64,000 bases of DNA from Streptomyces sp. B1I3 (lineage in GTDB: Bacteria; Actinomycetota; Actinomycetes; Streptomycetales; Streptomycetaceae), in the NCBI RefSeq assembly GCF_030816615.1, contig NZ_JAUSYD010000001.1, positions 1,364,001 to 1,428,000 on the forward strand, in the 5' to 3' direction. The notes under the pieces were generated by a model. The model saw only the letters and a program-made list of their open reading frames with translations, made no database searches and had not been told where the DNA came from. Position numbers and translations under genes: made by a program. Below are positions 40,891 to 49,456 of this stretch, in pieces. Numbering within the stretch: the stretch's first letter is position 1; each line of letters begins with the position of its first letter.

Positions 40891-41901
40891 TCAGCTCAGC
40901 GGTTCACTCAGGTCGATCGCGCGCAGGGCGGCCGCCAGGGCCGGTCGGTCACCGGTGTCGAGGGCCGTGTCGGTCAGTTTGATGACGTGTTCGTCACCGT
41001 GGGCGAGGGCACGTTCGACGACCTCTTCGGCCGTGAAGGTGCCGGGTGGTGTGAACGGCACCGGCGCGTCGGACGCGTACATCGCGGTGACCGCGGCGGA
41101 GGCCGTCCAGGCCGCTCGCAGACTCGGCACCCACAGGGCGCGCGGAAGCGCGGGGAGCGTGCGCAGTACGGCGTTGGGCGCGGTGGCCGCGTGCACGAGC
41201 ATCGTGGGTTCGCCGTGACCATGGGTGGCATACCGGTGGGTCGCCGCCCGCACCAGTTCGGTGAGGCGGCGCCGCGCCGCGTCGGGGTCCGTCACATCGG
41301 CCGCCCATACCGGCAGGCCCCGGATGCGGCCGAGCCGGTCGGGGAAGCCGCCCTCTCGTGCCGAGATGGGCGTCACCGCATCGAGGGCGGCGGTGGCGCT
41401 GCCCGCGCCGGGCAACGGGGCGAGGCCGGGGACGGGGTGATGGCGGGCCGCCCAGTAACCGAGACCGTGGGCGAGTTCGGCCCGACGTGGTGCCGTGCTT
41501 TCGCCGGCCAGCAGCGTGCGTACGGCGTGGCCCACCCGGATCACCGGGTGCGCGGAGCCCCCGTACATGCCGGGCAGGAGACGCGGCCACCACTGGGCGA
41601 GCACCTCGCGCCAATCACGCTCGGCGACCTCGTGGGAGAAGTAGCCGATCCAGTCGGCAGCCCGGCGGGGATCACCGAGCGCCTCGGGCCAGTTGGCGGC
41701 GGTGACGGGCTCGACGCCGGACGGGAAATCCTCCAGCCTGGGTGCGTACAGATCGAGCCACCGGTGCACCGCACGCGCCTGCCCGCGGGCCGCGAGTGCC
41801 TCGACCGCCATCGGTGCGTGGTTGGTCAGCCGCCCGAGCCGCTCGGGCCCCGACTCGTGCAGTCGCTGCAGTGCCTCGTCCAGTGCCCCTGTCTCATCCA
41901 T
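40891..41901 (-). CDS. Questin oxidase-like protein (DUF4243)
   Basis: A 336-residue soluble protein. The N-terminal LTNHAPMAVEALAARG, the helical blocks WIGYFSHEVAERDWREVLAQWWPRLLPGMYGGSAHPVIRVGHA (a continuous conserved region, about 85-128) and HGLGYWAARH match the questin oxidase family, whose fungal members catalyse Baeyer-Villiger-type ring opening of anthraquinones. Several His and Trp are conserved. Bacterial members have no tested activity, so a role in aromatic metabolite oxidation is only inferred. It stands alone between the ribose operon and the chitinase gene, with terminators on both sides. Confidence 0.75.
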   Translation of the reverse strand: MDETGALDEALQRLHESGPERLGRLTNHAPMAVEALAARGQARAVHRWLDLYAPRLEDFPSGVEPVTAANWPEALGDPRRAADWIGYFSHEVAERDWREVLAQWWPRLLPGMYGGSAHPVIRVGHAVRTLLAGESTAPRRAELAHGLGYWAARHHPVPGLAPLPGAGSATAALDAVTPISAREGGFPDRLGRIRGLPVWAADVTDPDAARRRLTELVRAATHRYATHGHGEPTMLVHAATAPNAVLRTLPALPRALWVPSLRAAWTASAAVTAMYASDAPVPFTPPGTFTAEEVVERALAHGDEHVIKLTDTALDTGDRPALAAALRAIDLSEPLS

Positions 41902-41946
41902 GGACAGGACGCTATGCGGGGCAGGGCGGCGGCGTAACGGGCTGGA

Positions 41947-42005
41947 GGCGTAGGACGGGGCCTACGCCGTACGGCGGATGAGGTGTCCGCCCCGTCGTAG
42001 GCCCC
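41947..42005 (-). terminator. Nested hairpins after the ribose operon
   Basis: GGCGTAGG/CCTACGCC (41947-41968) forms one stem; GGGGCCTACG (41957-41966) can instead pair with CGTAGGCCCC (41996-42005). The two stems share sequence and exclude each other. They lie about 100 bp beyond rbsD. Confidence 0.6.
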
Positions 42006-42100
42006 GGTGACCGTTGCCGCACTCCGCTTCCCCTGGCCGTGCGCGTCTGCGCGTCCGTGCGCCTGCCGGCCCGAGAGCCCACGCGCCTGTACCGCTGTTC

Positions 42101-42490
42101 TCAGAAGAAGACCCCGCACCGCAGCAGCACGTTCGCGTACGGCCTCGCCTCCCCCGTCCGCACCACCAGACGGGCTCCGGAGGTGAGGGACTTGAGGGTC
42201 TCGTGCGGGACGTGGGTGAGGACGGGGAGGCGGGCGGACAGGAGGCGGGCCGTCTCCGGGTTGGCCTCCCGTACTTCCTCGGCCGCCGTCGCGGCCTCCA
42301 CCACGATCTCGTCGAGCAGCCCGTCCAGGACCTCCGCGAAGGAGGGGACGCCGGCGCGGAAGGCGAGGTCGACGATCCGGGGGCCTGCGGGGACGGGCAT
42401 GCCCACGTCGCAGACCAGCACGCCGTCGCCGTGCCCCAGTTCGGCCAGGGCCCCTGCCAGGTGGCGGTTGAGGATGCCTGACTTCTTCAC
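42101..42490 (-). CDS. rbsD: D-ribose pyranase
   Basis: A 129-residue cytoplasmic enzyme that interconverts beta-pyranose and beta-furanose ribose so that ribokinase can use it. The family start MKKSGILNRHLAGALAELGHGD is complete, with the catalytic His at position 20, VCDVGMPVP follows, and the C-terminal RTGEARPYANVLLRCGVFF carries the conserved Tyr-Ala-Asn. Length matches other RbsD proteins. The ATG overlaps the ribokinase stop by 4 bp. It is the last gene of the ribose operon and is followed by nested hairpins. Confidence 0.95.
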   Translation of the reverse strand: MKKSGILNRHLAGALAELGHGDGVLVCDVGMPVPAGPRIVDLAFRAGVPSFAEVLDGLLDEIVVEAATAAEEVREANPETARLLSARLPVLTHVPHETLKSLTSGARLVVRTGEARPYANVLLRCGVFF

Positions 42491-43416
42491 CGTCCCCGGA
42501 CCTCTTCCGCGGTCGGGAAGGATGCCTGCGCACCCTCCTTCGTGACGGCTGCCGCACCCACGCGAACGGCGAAGGTGGCGGCCTCCGGCAGCTCCTCCCC
42601 CAGGCCGAGACGCCAGGCCAGGGCGGCCGTGAACGCGTCACCCGCGCCCGTCGTGTCCACGGCCTCGACCGTGGGGCTCGGTACGCGCACGGGGCTGCCG
42701 CCCCGCGTGTCGGCGACCAGCGCGCCGGCCGCACCCAGGGTGATGACCACCGAGCGGGGGCCGAGCTCGATGAGCTCCCGCGCCCAGGACTCAGGTGTGT
42801 CTCCGGCTCCGTCCCCCAGGATGAAGCGCGCCTCGTGTTCGTTGACCACCAGTGGGTCGCAGGCCGCCAGCACCCCGGCGGGGAGCGGGGCCGGCGGGGA
42901 CGGGTTGAGGACGAGCCGGGTGCCGGGCGCGAGGGTGCGTGCCGTCTCGGCGACGGTGTCCAGCGGGATCTCCAGCTGTACGGAGACGACCCGGGCGGCG
43001 GACAGCAGCGGGGCGGCAGCCCGGATGTCCTCGGGGGTGAGCCGGGCGTTGGCCCCCGGGGAGACGACGATGCTGTTGTCCCCCGAGGGGTCCACGGTGA
43101 TCAGGGCCACCCCCGTGGGCGCCCCTCCGACGAGGACTCCGCCGGTGTCGACGCCCGCCGCCCGCTGCGACTCCAGCAGCAGCCGGCCGTGCGCGTCGTC
43201 CCCGACCCGGGCCAGCAGTGCCGTACGGGCTCCGAGGCGGGCGGCGGCGACCGCCTGGTTCGCGCCCTTGCCGCCCGGGTGGACGGCGAGGTCGGAGCCG
43301 AGCACCGTCTCCCCCGCCGCGGGGCGTCGGTCGACGCCGACGACCAGGTCGGCGTTGGCCGAACCGACGACCAGGAGGTCGTATGGGGAGAGGGCGGAGT
43401 CCTCGTTCTCGTGCAT
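42487..43416 (-). CDS. rbsK: Ribokinase
   Basis: A 309-residue PfkB-family kinase that phosphorylates ribose at O5. The N-terminal DLLVVGSANADLVVGV and HPGGKGANQAVAAARLG form the sugar site, and DTTGAGDAFTAALAWRLG holds the catalytic Asp and the anion hole. VSVQLEIPLDTV and VVNEHEA are further ribokinase blocks. It lies 31 bp after the fused transporter gene and overlaps rbsD by 4 bp, so all are on one message. The first ten residues are an acidic extension. Confidence 0.93.
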   Translation of the reverse strand: MHENEDSALSPYDLLVVGSANADLVVGVDRRPAAGETVLGSDLAVHPGGKGANQAVAAARLGARTALLARVGDDAHGRLLLESQRAAGVDTGGVLVGGAPTGVALITVDPSGDNSIVVSPGANARLTPEDIRAAAPLLSAARVVSVQLEIPLDTVAETARTLAPGTRLVLNPSPPAPLPAGVLAACDPLVVNEHEARFILGDGAGDTPESWARELIELGPRSVVITLGAAGALVADTRGGSPVRVPSPTVEAVDTTGAGDAFTAALAWRLGLGEELPEAATFAVRVGAAAVTKEGAQASFPTAEEVRGR

Positions 43417-43447
43417 CTGTGCTGCTGCCTTCCGTGGGCGTGTGCGA

Positions 43448-45406
43448 TCAGGAGAAGTCGGCGACGTTCTGGCGGGTGACGACCTTGACCGGCACCTTCA
43501 CCGTGCTGTCGACCTTCTTGCCGTCGGCCGCCCGCACCGCGTTCCGCACGGCGATCCTGCCGAGCTCCTTCGGCTGCTGGGCCACGGACGCGTACAGCGT
43601 GCCCGCCTCCACGGCCTGCAGCCCGTCGGGGGTGCCGTCGAAGCCGACGACGGCGACGGACCTGCCGGCCTCGGAGCCGAGGGCCTTGACCGCCCCGAGT
43701 GCCATTTCGTCGTTCTCGGCGAAGACACCGGTGATGCCGGGGTGCCCCTGGAGCAGGTTGGTCATGACGTCCAGGCCCTTGGTGCGGTCGAAGTCGGCCG
43801 GCTGGGTGGCCACGACCTTGATGCCCGGGTACGCCTTGATGCCTGCGGCGAAGCCCGCGCCGCGCTCGCGGCTGGCGGACGTGCCCGCGGTGCCCTGCAG
43901 GACGACGATGTCACCCTTGCCGCCGAGCTTGCCGGCGAGCGCCTTGGCGGCGAGCTTGCCGCCCGCCACGTTGTCTGAGGCGACCAGCGTGGCCGTGTCC
44001 GCCTTGTTGACGCCGCGGTCGGCCGCCACCACCGGGATGCCGGCCTCGTTGGCGCTGCGGACGCCGGGTCCGACCGCGTCGGAGTCCACCGGGTTGACGA
44101 TGATGGAGTCCACGCCGGAACTCGTGAAGTTCTGCAGCTGGTTGGCCTGCTGCGACGCGTCGTTCTGGGCGTCGGTGACCGTCAGGTCGATCCCGGCGGC
44201 CTCGGCCTCCGCCTGCGCGCCCGCCTTCATCTGGACGAAGAAGGGGTTGTTGAGGGTGGAGAGCGACATCCCGACCTTCGTGCTGCCGCCGGAGGAACCG
44301 GAGTTGAAGAAGGTCACGGCCGCGATGACGGCGGCCACGCAGACGACCGCGAGGCCGGCCCTGATGGCTCCCCTGCGGCCGGATCCCGGCGCCCCCGGGG
44401 CGGGCCCCGACGTGGCCCCAGCTCCCGAACCGGCCTTGCGGCGCAGCGTGTCGAGCAGCACCGCGAGGGCGATGACGACGCCGATGACGACCTGCTGCCA
44501 GAACGCGGACACCGAGAGGAGGTTGAGGCCATTGCGCAGCACGGCGAGGATCAGGGCACCGATCAGGGTGCCGGACGCCTTGCCGACCCCGCCGGCGAGG
44601 CTGGCACCGCCGATGACGACCGCGGCGATCGCGTCGAGCTCGTACCCCTGTGCGGCCTGCGGCTGGGCGGAGACCAGGCGGGACGCGAGGACGATGCCCG
44701 CGACTGCGGCGAAGAGTCCGGAGAGGGCGTAGATGGCCAGCTTCTGCTTCTTGACCCGCAGCCCGGAGAGCCGGGCCGCCTCCTCGTTGCCGCCGATCGC
44801 GTACATCGAACGGCCGATGTAGGTGCGGGCGAGGATGAGCGCCGTGACCAGGCCCATCACGATCATGACGATGACCGGGACGGGGAGCCAGCCGCCGAGG
44901 GTGTCGCCGAGGACGGAGACGGAGTCGGGGAACGCGATCGGGCTGCCCTGGGAGATCACCAGGGACAGGCCGCGGGCGACCGAGAGCATGGCCAGGGTCG
45001 CGATGAACGACGGCAGCTTCCCGTACGCGACGAGTGCGCCGTTGACGAAGCCGCAGGCGATGCCGGTGGCGACGGCGAGGACGACCGCCAGCCAGACGGG
45101 AACTCCGGCGGACGTCGCCGACCAGGCGAGGACCGTCGCGGAGAGCGCGGCGACCGAGCCGACGGAGAGGTCGATGCCCGCGGAGACGATGACGAAGGTG
45201 ACGCCGAACGCGAGGATCGCGGTGACGGCCGCCTGCACGCCGACGTTCAGAAGGTTCTGGGTGGTGAGGAAGTCGCCGGAGAGCAGCGACATCGCCACCA
45301 GGAGGACGACCAGCGCCGTGAGGGCGCCGTTGTCGAGCAGGAGACGGCGGAGGGTGTGTCCGGCGCCGCCCGCGCCCGCCTTGCTCGGATGCGTGTCAGT
45401 GGCCAC
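43448..45406 (-). CDS. rbsCB: Fused ribose ABC permease and substrate-binding protein
   Basis: A 652-residue protein that joins two normally separate components. Residues 1-330 are an RbsC permease with about ten helices and the blocks TFVIVSAGIDLSVGSV, NEEAARLSGLRVKKQK and AVVIGGASLAGGVGKASGTL. After a Gly/Pro/Ser linker and one more helix (IRAGLAVVCVAAVIAAVTFF), residues 375-652 form an RbsB-like receptor (VGMSLSTLNNPFFVQMK, VVAADRGVNKADTATLVASDN, VGFDGTPDGLQAVEAG). The receptor is thus tethered to its own permease. Such fusions are known in Streptomyces. The GTG at 45406 overlaps rbsA by 11 bp. Confidence 0.93.
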   Translation of the reverse strand: MATDTHPSKAGAGGAGHTLRRLLLDNGALTALVVLLVAMSLLSGDFLTTQNLLNVGVQAAVTAILAFGVTFVIVSAGIDLSVGSVAALSATVLAWSATSAGVPVWLAVVLAVATGIACGFVNGALVAYGKLPSFIATLAMLSVARGLSLVISQGSPIAFPDSVSVLGDTLGGWLPVPVIVMIVMGLVTALILARTYIGRSMYAIGGNEEAARLSGLRVKKQKLAIYALSGLFAAVAGIVLASRLVSAQPQAAQGYELDAIAAVVIGGASLAGGVGKASGTLIGALILAVLRNGLNLLSVSAFWQQVVIGVVIALAVLLDTLRRKAGSGAGATSGPAPGAPGSGRRGAIRAGLAVVCVAAVIAAVTFFNSGSSGGSTKVGMSLSTLNNPFFVQMKAGAQAEAEAAGIDLTVTDAQNDASQQANQLQNFTSSGVDSIIVNPVDSDAVGPGVRSANEAGIPVVAADRGVNKADTATLVASDNVAGGKLAAKALAGKLGGKGDIVVLQGTAGTSASRERGAGFAAGIKAYPGIKVVATQPADFDRTKGLDVMTNLLQGHPGITGVFAENDEMALGAVKALGSEAGRSVAVVGFDGTPDGLQAVEAGTLYASVAQQPKELGRIAVRNAVRAADGKKVDSTVKVPVKVVTRQNVADFS

Positions 45407-46934
45407 GGGGGCTCTCCTCTGCGTTCTCGGTGGGTGCGGTGACAGGTGGCACGCCGACGGCGAGGGCCATCACGGCGTCCTGGGTGGCTTCGTGGGCGGG
45501 GAGTTCGCCGGCGATCCGGCCGTGCGCCATGACGAGCACCCGGTCGCTCATGCCGAGGACCTCCGGCAGATCGCTGGAGATCATCAGGACCGCGTGGCCG
45601 GAGGCCGTCAGCTCGTTGACGAGCTGGTAGATCTCGACCTTGGCGCCGACGTCGATGCCCCGGGTCGGTTCGTCGAGGATCAGCACACGGGTGTCCGCGA
45701 GCAGCCACTTGCCGATGACGACCTTCTGCTGGTTGCCGCCGGAGAGTGTGCGGACGTGCTGGCCGAGGCCCGCCATCCGCACCCCGAGCTGCTCGGCGAT
45801 CGCGGCGGCGGCGGTGCGCTGCCCCTTGAGGTCGACGAGGCCGGACCGGCTCGCCGACCGCAGGGTCACCAGTCCGAGGTTCTCCTGCACGGAGGCGTCG
45901 AGCACCAGGCCCTGGCCCTTGCGGTCCTCGGGGACGAGACCGATCCCCGCGCCCATGGCGGCGGTCACGTCGTGCTTGGCGAGCCGCTCGCCGAGTACGT
46001 CGACCGTGCCGGCGTCGTACGGGTCGGCGCCGAAGACGGCACGGGCCACCTCGGTCCGGCCGGCGCCGACGAGTCCGGCGAGGCCGACGACCTCGCCGGC
46101 CCTCACGTCGAAGCTGATGTCGTGGAAGACACCGTCGCGGGTGAGCCCGCGCACGGAGAGCAGGGGCCTGCCCGCTTCCGGCCGTTCACGGGGGTACTGC
46201 TGCTCGATGCTGCGTCCCACCATCAGCTGGACGAGTTCCGGTTCGGGGGTGGACGCGGGCACCTGGTCGATGCTCCGGCCGTCGCGCAGCACGGTGACGC
46301 GGTCGCCGAGGGCGGCGATCTCGTCGAGGTGGTGGGTGATGAAGACGATGCCGACGCCGTCCTCGCGGAGCTGCCGCACGATCCGGAACAGCTTGTCGAC
46401 CTCCTCGGAGGTGAGCACGGCGGTCGGTTCGTCCATGATCAGGACGCGCGCGTCCAGGCTCAGCGCCTTGGCGATCTCGACCATCTGCAGCCGTGCGATG
46501 CCGAGTTCACGGACCCTGGTCCGGGGCGGGACGTGCAGGCCGACCCGGCGCAGCAGCACCTCGGCGTCGGCTTCCATGGTCCGCCGGTCGATCATCCCGT
46601 AGCGGCGCGGCTGGCGTCCGAGGAAGATGTTCTCGGCGACCGTCAGATCGGGTACCAGGTTGAACTCCTGGTAGATCGTGGCGATCCCGAGCTTCTCGGC
46701 GTCCTGGGCACCGTGGATGCGGACCTCCTCGCCCCGGGCGAAGATCCGGCCGCTGTCGGGGCGGTAGGCGCCCGAGAGCATCTTGATGAGGGTGCTCTTG
46801 CCCGCTCCGTTCTCACCGAGCAGGACGTGCACCTCCCCGCTGCGCAGGTCGAAGTCGACGCTGTCAAGGGCGACGACGCCGGGGAAGGTCTTGCGTACGC
46901 CTTCGATGCGCAGCAACTCCACTGACTCGCTCAC
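45396..46934 (-). CDS. rbsA: Ribose ABC transporter ATPase
   Basis: A 512-residue cytoplasmic ATPase with two nucleotide-binding domains. The first has LLGENGAGKSTLIKML and LMVEIAKALSLDARVLIMDEPTA as Walker A, signature region and Walker B; the second has the degenerate VGLAGLVGAGRTEVARAVFG, a signature LSGGNQQKVVIGKWLL and LILDEPTRGIDVGAK, the normal asymmetry of RbsA proteins. It powers the fused permease encoded next. The GTG at 46934 overlaps the repressor stop by 4 bp, so regulator and transporter form one operon. Confidence 0.95.
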   Translation of the reverse strand: MSESVELLRIEGVRKTFPGVVALDSVDFDLRSGEVHVLLGENGAGKSTLIKMLSGAYRPDSGRIFARGEEVRIHGAQDAEKLGIATIYQEFNLVPDLTVAENIFLGRQPRRYGMIDRRTMEADAEVLLRRVGLHVPPRTRVRELGIARLQMVEIAKALSLDARVLIMDEPTAVLTSEEVDKLFRIVRQLREDGVGIVFITHHLDEIAALGDRVTVLRDGRSIDQVPASTPEPELVQLMVGRSIEQQYPRERPEAGRPLLSVRGLTRDGVFHDISFDVRAGEVVGLAGLVGAGRTEVARAVFGADPYDAGTVDVLGERLAKHDVTAAMGAGIGLVPEDRKGQGLVLDASVQENLGLVTLRSASRSGLVDLKGQRTAAAAIAEQLGVRMAGLGQHVRTLSGGNQQKVVIGKWLLADTRVLILDEPTRGIDVGAKVEIYQLVNELTASGHAVLMISSDLPEVLGMSDRVLVMAHGRIAGELPAHEATQDAVMALAVGVPPVTAPTENAEESPRGH

Positions 46935-47956
46935 ACGTCCCTCCTCGGGTCGGGTGCGGGCAGGGCCGGCTCGCCGCAGGAGCTGCGTACGACGAGACGG
47001 GCGGGCAGGGTGACGGACTGCGGAGGCCGGCCCTCGACGATGTCGACGAGGGCCCGCACGGCGGCGCGGCCGAGGTCGCCGGTCGGCTGGGCGATGGCGG
47101 TGATCGGCGGCCCGGTGTGGACGAACCACGGGATGTCGTCGAAGGCCGCGATCCCGATGTCCTCGGGGACGCGCATGCCACGTGCGCGGATGGCGTCGAG
47201 CGCGCCGAGGGCCATGAGGTTGTCGGCGGCGAAGACGATCTGGGGCGGCTCGGGCAGGGACAGGAAGTGCTCGGTCGCACGCCGTCCGCTGGCCGCCTGG
47301 AAGTCACCCTGCCCGATGTACGCGTCGGGCAGGGCGAGGCCGTGCGTGCGCATCGCTGCGCGGAAGGCCTCGACACGCTCGTTGCCCGTGGTGGTTGCCG
47401 CGGGACCCGCGATGATGGCGAGCCTGCGGTGGCCGAGGGCGTACAGGTGGGCGACCAGGTCCTGGATCGCCCGGTGGCCGTCGGCGCGCACGACGGGGAC
47501 GTCCACTCCGGGCATCCAGCGGTCGACGAAGACCATCGGGGTGCCGGTGCGCGCCACGTCCGTCAGCAGCGGGGAGTCCCCGTCCGCCGGCGAGACCAGA
47601 AGCCCGTCGATCCTGCGGTCCAGGAGCGTTCGGACGTGGTGGTCCTGCTGCTCGGGCCGCTCGTCGGCGTTGCCGATGATCACGCTGTAACCCAGAGCGC
47701 GGGCCTCCTCCTCCACGGAGCGGGCCAGCGCGGTGAAGTACGGGTTGAGTACGTCGCTGATGACCAGGCCGAGCGTGCGGGTCTGGTCGGTGCGCAGCGA
47801 ACGGGCGACGGCGTTGGGCCGGTAGCCGAGGGCGTCGACGGCGGCGAGGACGCGTGTGCGCGCGTCGGGGCTGACGGAGGGATGGCTGTTCAGGACGCGG
47901 GAGACCGTGGCGACAGAGACTCCTGCCTGGGCCGCGACATCCTTGATGCTCGCCAT
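46931..47956 (-). CDS. rbsR: LacI-family repressor of the ribose operon
   Basis: A 341-residue regulator. The N-terminal helix-turn-helix and hinge are textbook (IKDVAAQAGVSVATVSRVLN, then YRPNAVARSLR), followed by a periplasmic-binding-like domain (TLGLVISDVLNPYFTALARSVEE, RRIDGLLVSPADGD, VFAADNLMALGAL). It is the first gene of the unit, so the operon encodes its own repressor. An AAGGAGG site lies just before the ATG at 47956. Two identical operators 56-94 bp upstream are the probable binding sites; release by ribose is inferred from the downstream genes. Confidence 0.92.
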   Translation of the reverse strand: MASIKDVAAQAGVSVATVSRVLNSHPSVSPDARTRVLAAVDALGYRPNAVARSLRTDQTRTLGLVISDVLNPYFTALARSVEEEARALGYSVIIGNADERPEQQDHHVRTLLDRRIDGLLVSPADGDSPLLTDVARTGTPMVFVDRWMPGVDVPVVRADGHRAIQDLVAHLYALGHRRLAIIAGPAATTTGNERVEAFRAAMRTHGLALPDAYIGQGDFQAASGRRATEHFLSLPEPPQIVFAADNLMALGALDAIRARGMRVPEDIGIAAFDDIPWFVHTGPPITAIAQPTGDLGRAAVRALVDIVEGRPPQSVTLPARLVVRSSCGEPALPAPDPRRDV

Positions 47957-48011
47957 TTCCGGACCACCTCCTTGTGGTTACCGTGAGCCTCGAGACCAGC
48001 GGACGGGGCCG

Positions 48012-48050
48012 TGGAATCGATTACACGGACGATTGGAATCGATTACACGG
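48012..48050 (-). promoter_or_regulatory. Twin RbsR operators
   Basis: TGGAATCGATTACACGG occurs at 48012-48028 and again at 48034-48050, identical and 22 bp apart, about two helical turns. On the minus strand each contains TGTAATCGATTCCA, a LacI-type palindrome with the AATCGATT core. They lie upstream of rbsR, where bound repressor would block the promoter. Confidence 0.8.
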
Positions 48051-48767
48051 CCGAAAACAACCCCCGCCCCGGTGTCCGAGACCTGATCGTGATGCAAGCC
48101 GCCCCGAAGGGTTCGAGGAGCACCGAGGGCCGGCCCGCCGATCCGGCGGGGCATCGAGGCATCCCCTTCCGAGAGGACGCCGCACGGCACAGCGGCCGAT
48201 CGCCGCCCCACCACCCGAAGGGCCGTCCGAGGGAAGGGCTCGGGCCCCGCCTTGTCGTCGGCGCCCGTCGACAGGAGCCCGCGGCGATAAGACCCGGCCA
48301 TTAGCCTGTCCGGAAATAGCTGACACTTATTCGCCGCGGGGGACGGCACAATGCTGACGCCCCATCACCCGTACCGCAGAGGCCCGTCCGATAAAGGGGA
48401 CACCGGCATCCCGGAGCGGTACAGCCGCTCCCGTCGAGGCCCTTTCCCTCCCGGACAACTCCCCCGGACGCAGCCGTTCGAACACGCCGCCCGAACGGTC
48501 AGGGACGAAACGGGGCGTGGGCGCACCACCGACAGCACCTGGTCACAGGGGTGCCTGCGAGGCCCGGGGCGGGTCGGAAGCCCGCGTACTTCGGATACGA
48601 GAAGTGAGGCGGTGGACGCCTCCATCCGCTCAATGGGCTTTCGGGGCGGAGGATTTCACTCATTCCACCACCGACTTCCGGACTCTTCACACGAGGTTTA
48701 CCCGGCATGCGTTCTCGGCCTGTTAGCGTCGACGGAAACGGGGACGAAGTCCGGGAGGAGGCGCAGG
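48051..48767. other. 717-bp divergent intergenic region
   Basis: No convincing gene. The middle has AT-rich spots unusual for this DNA (around 48300-48335, with ATAGCTGACACTTATTCG), possible promoter material. The segment ends with TTTACC (near 48697) and a GTTAG-containing stretch that may drive the secreted-protein gene. The long plus-strand frame through it lacks coding character before 48768. Confidence 0.45.
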
Positions 48768-49187
48768 GTGCGAGAGGCGACGGCCCGGTTCGTGTTCACG
48801 CTTCTGACCGCAATCCTGCTCGCCCTGCAAGGTCCCGGCCCCGCCGCCTCCGCCGCATCCGCCCACAGCGCCCAAGAGCCCGCCCCCGGCCCCCCGGTGG
48901 GGCATACGGTCCACGGCACGCACATGACCGCGGGGGAGGCCGGCCGGAATTTGGTCCCGTGCGATACGCCGGCCGAGGACGGGCCCGACCACGGTGCGCT
49001 GCGCACAAGGGACCGGCACCGCACCGCGGTCGGGGCCACCCCGGAGAGCCCTTCGCGGTCCCTCGTGACGGACGGCGCCGGGGACCGGTCCGCGGGCGCG
49101 GCACTCCCCGCCGCGGACGCCTCCCCTCGCGCACCGGAATCCTCGGCCTCCTCCTCCCCCGCAGTGCTCCAGGTGTTCCGCTGCTGA
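48768..49187 (+). CDS. Small secreted protein ending in a conserved-looking LQVFRC
   Basis: A 139-residue secreted protein. The signal peptide (VREATARFVFTLLTAILLAL, cut after PAASAASA) precedes an Ala/Pro/Ser/Asp-rich, probably disordered chain with a single mid-chain Cys, and a C-terminus SPAVLQVFRC whose last residue is Cys. A terminal Cys could form a disulfide with the other one or with a partner. GGGAGGAGG lies about 7 bp before the GTG at 48768. It lies upstream of the SulP transporter gene and may share its message. Function unknown. Confidence 0.6.
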   Translation: MREATARFVFTLLTAILLALQGPGPAASAASAHSAQEPAPGPPVGHTVHGTHMTAGEAGRNLVPCDTPAEDGPDHGALRTRDRHRTAVGATPESPSRSLVTDGAGDRSAGAALPAADASPRAPESSASSSPAVLQVFRC

Positions 49188-49334
49188 GCTGATCCGCGGC
49201 CGTCACGGATCCCGCCCCACACGCCCCGCCCCTTCGGGTGCGTCGCCGTGGGGCCATGCCGTCGTGCCCGCCGCGCCTCTGTTCCCGTACGCACACCGAC
49301 GCGCACCAACCGCGCGCCAGGAGGAACAACCGGT

Positions 49335-49448
49335 ATGCACATCCCCCTCGATCACGCCCGAACAATCCGCGAGCGGTCCGCGGAACCTCACGAGGCACGC
49401 GTCCGACCGTCCCACGACGCGCCCTGCGACCCCTTCCCGACGCCGTGA
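49335..49448 (+). CDS. Possible 37-residue leader peptide of the SulP gene
   Basis: ATG 49335 is 7 bp after a perfect AGGAGG, the best ribosome site in the neighbourhood. The frame encodes a basic, Pro/His-rich peptide (MHIPLDHARTIRERSAEP...) with one Cys and stops at 49448, overlapping an in-frame GTG (49445) of the SulP gene as GTGA. The arrangement suggests translation of the peptide controls that of the transporter. Confidence 0.45.
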   Translation: MHIPLDHARTIRERSAEPHEARVRPSHDAPCDPFPTP

Positions 49449-49456
49449 GGGCCGGG

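Noticed and set aside
47978..48349. 123-codon minus-strand frame upstream of rbsR
   Set aside because: It would cover both RbsR operators and shows no coding character.
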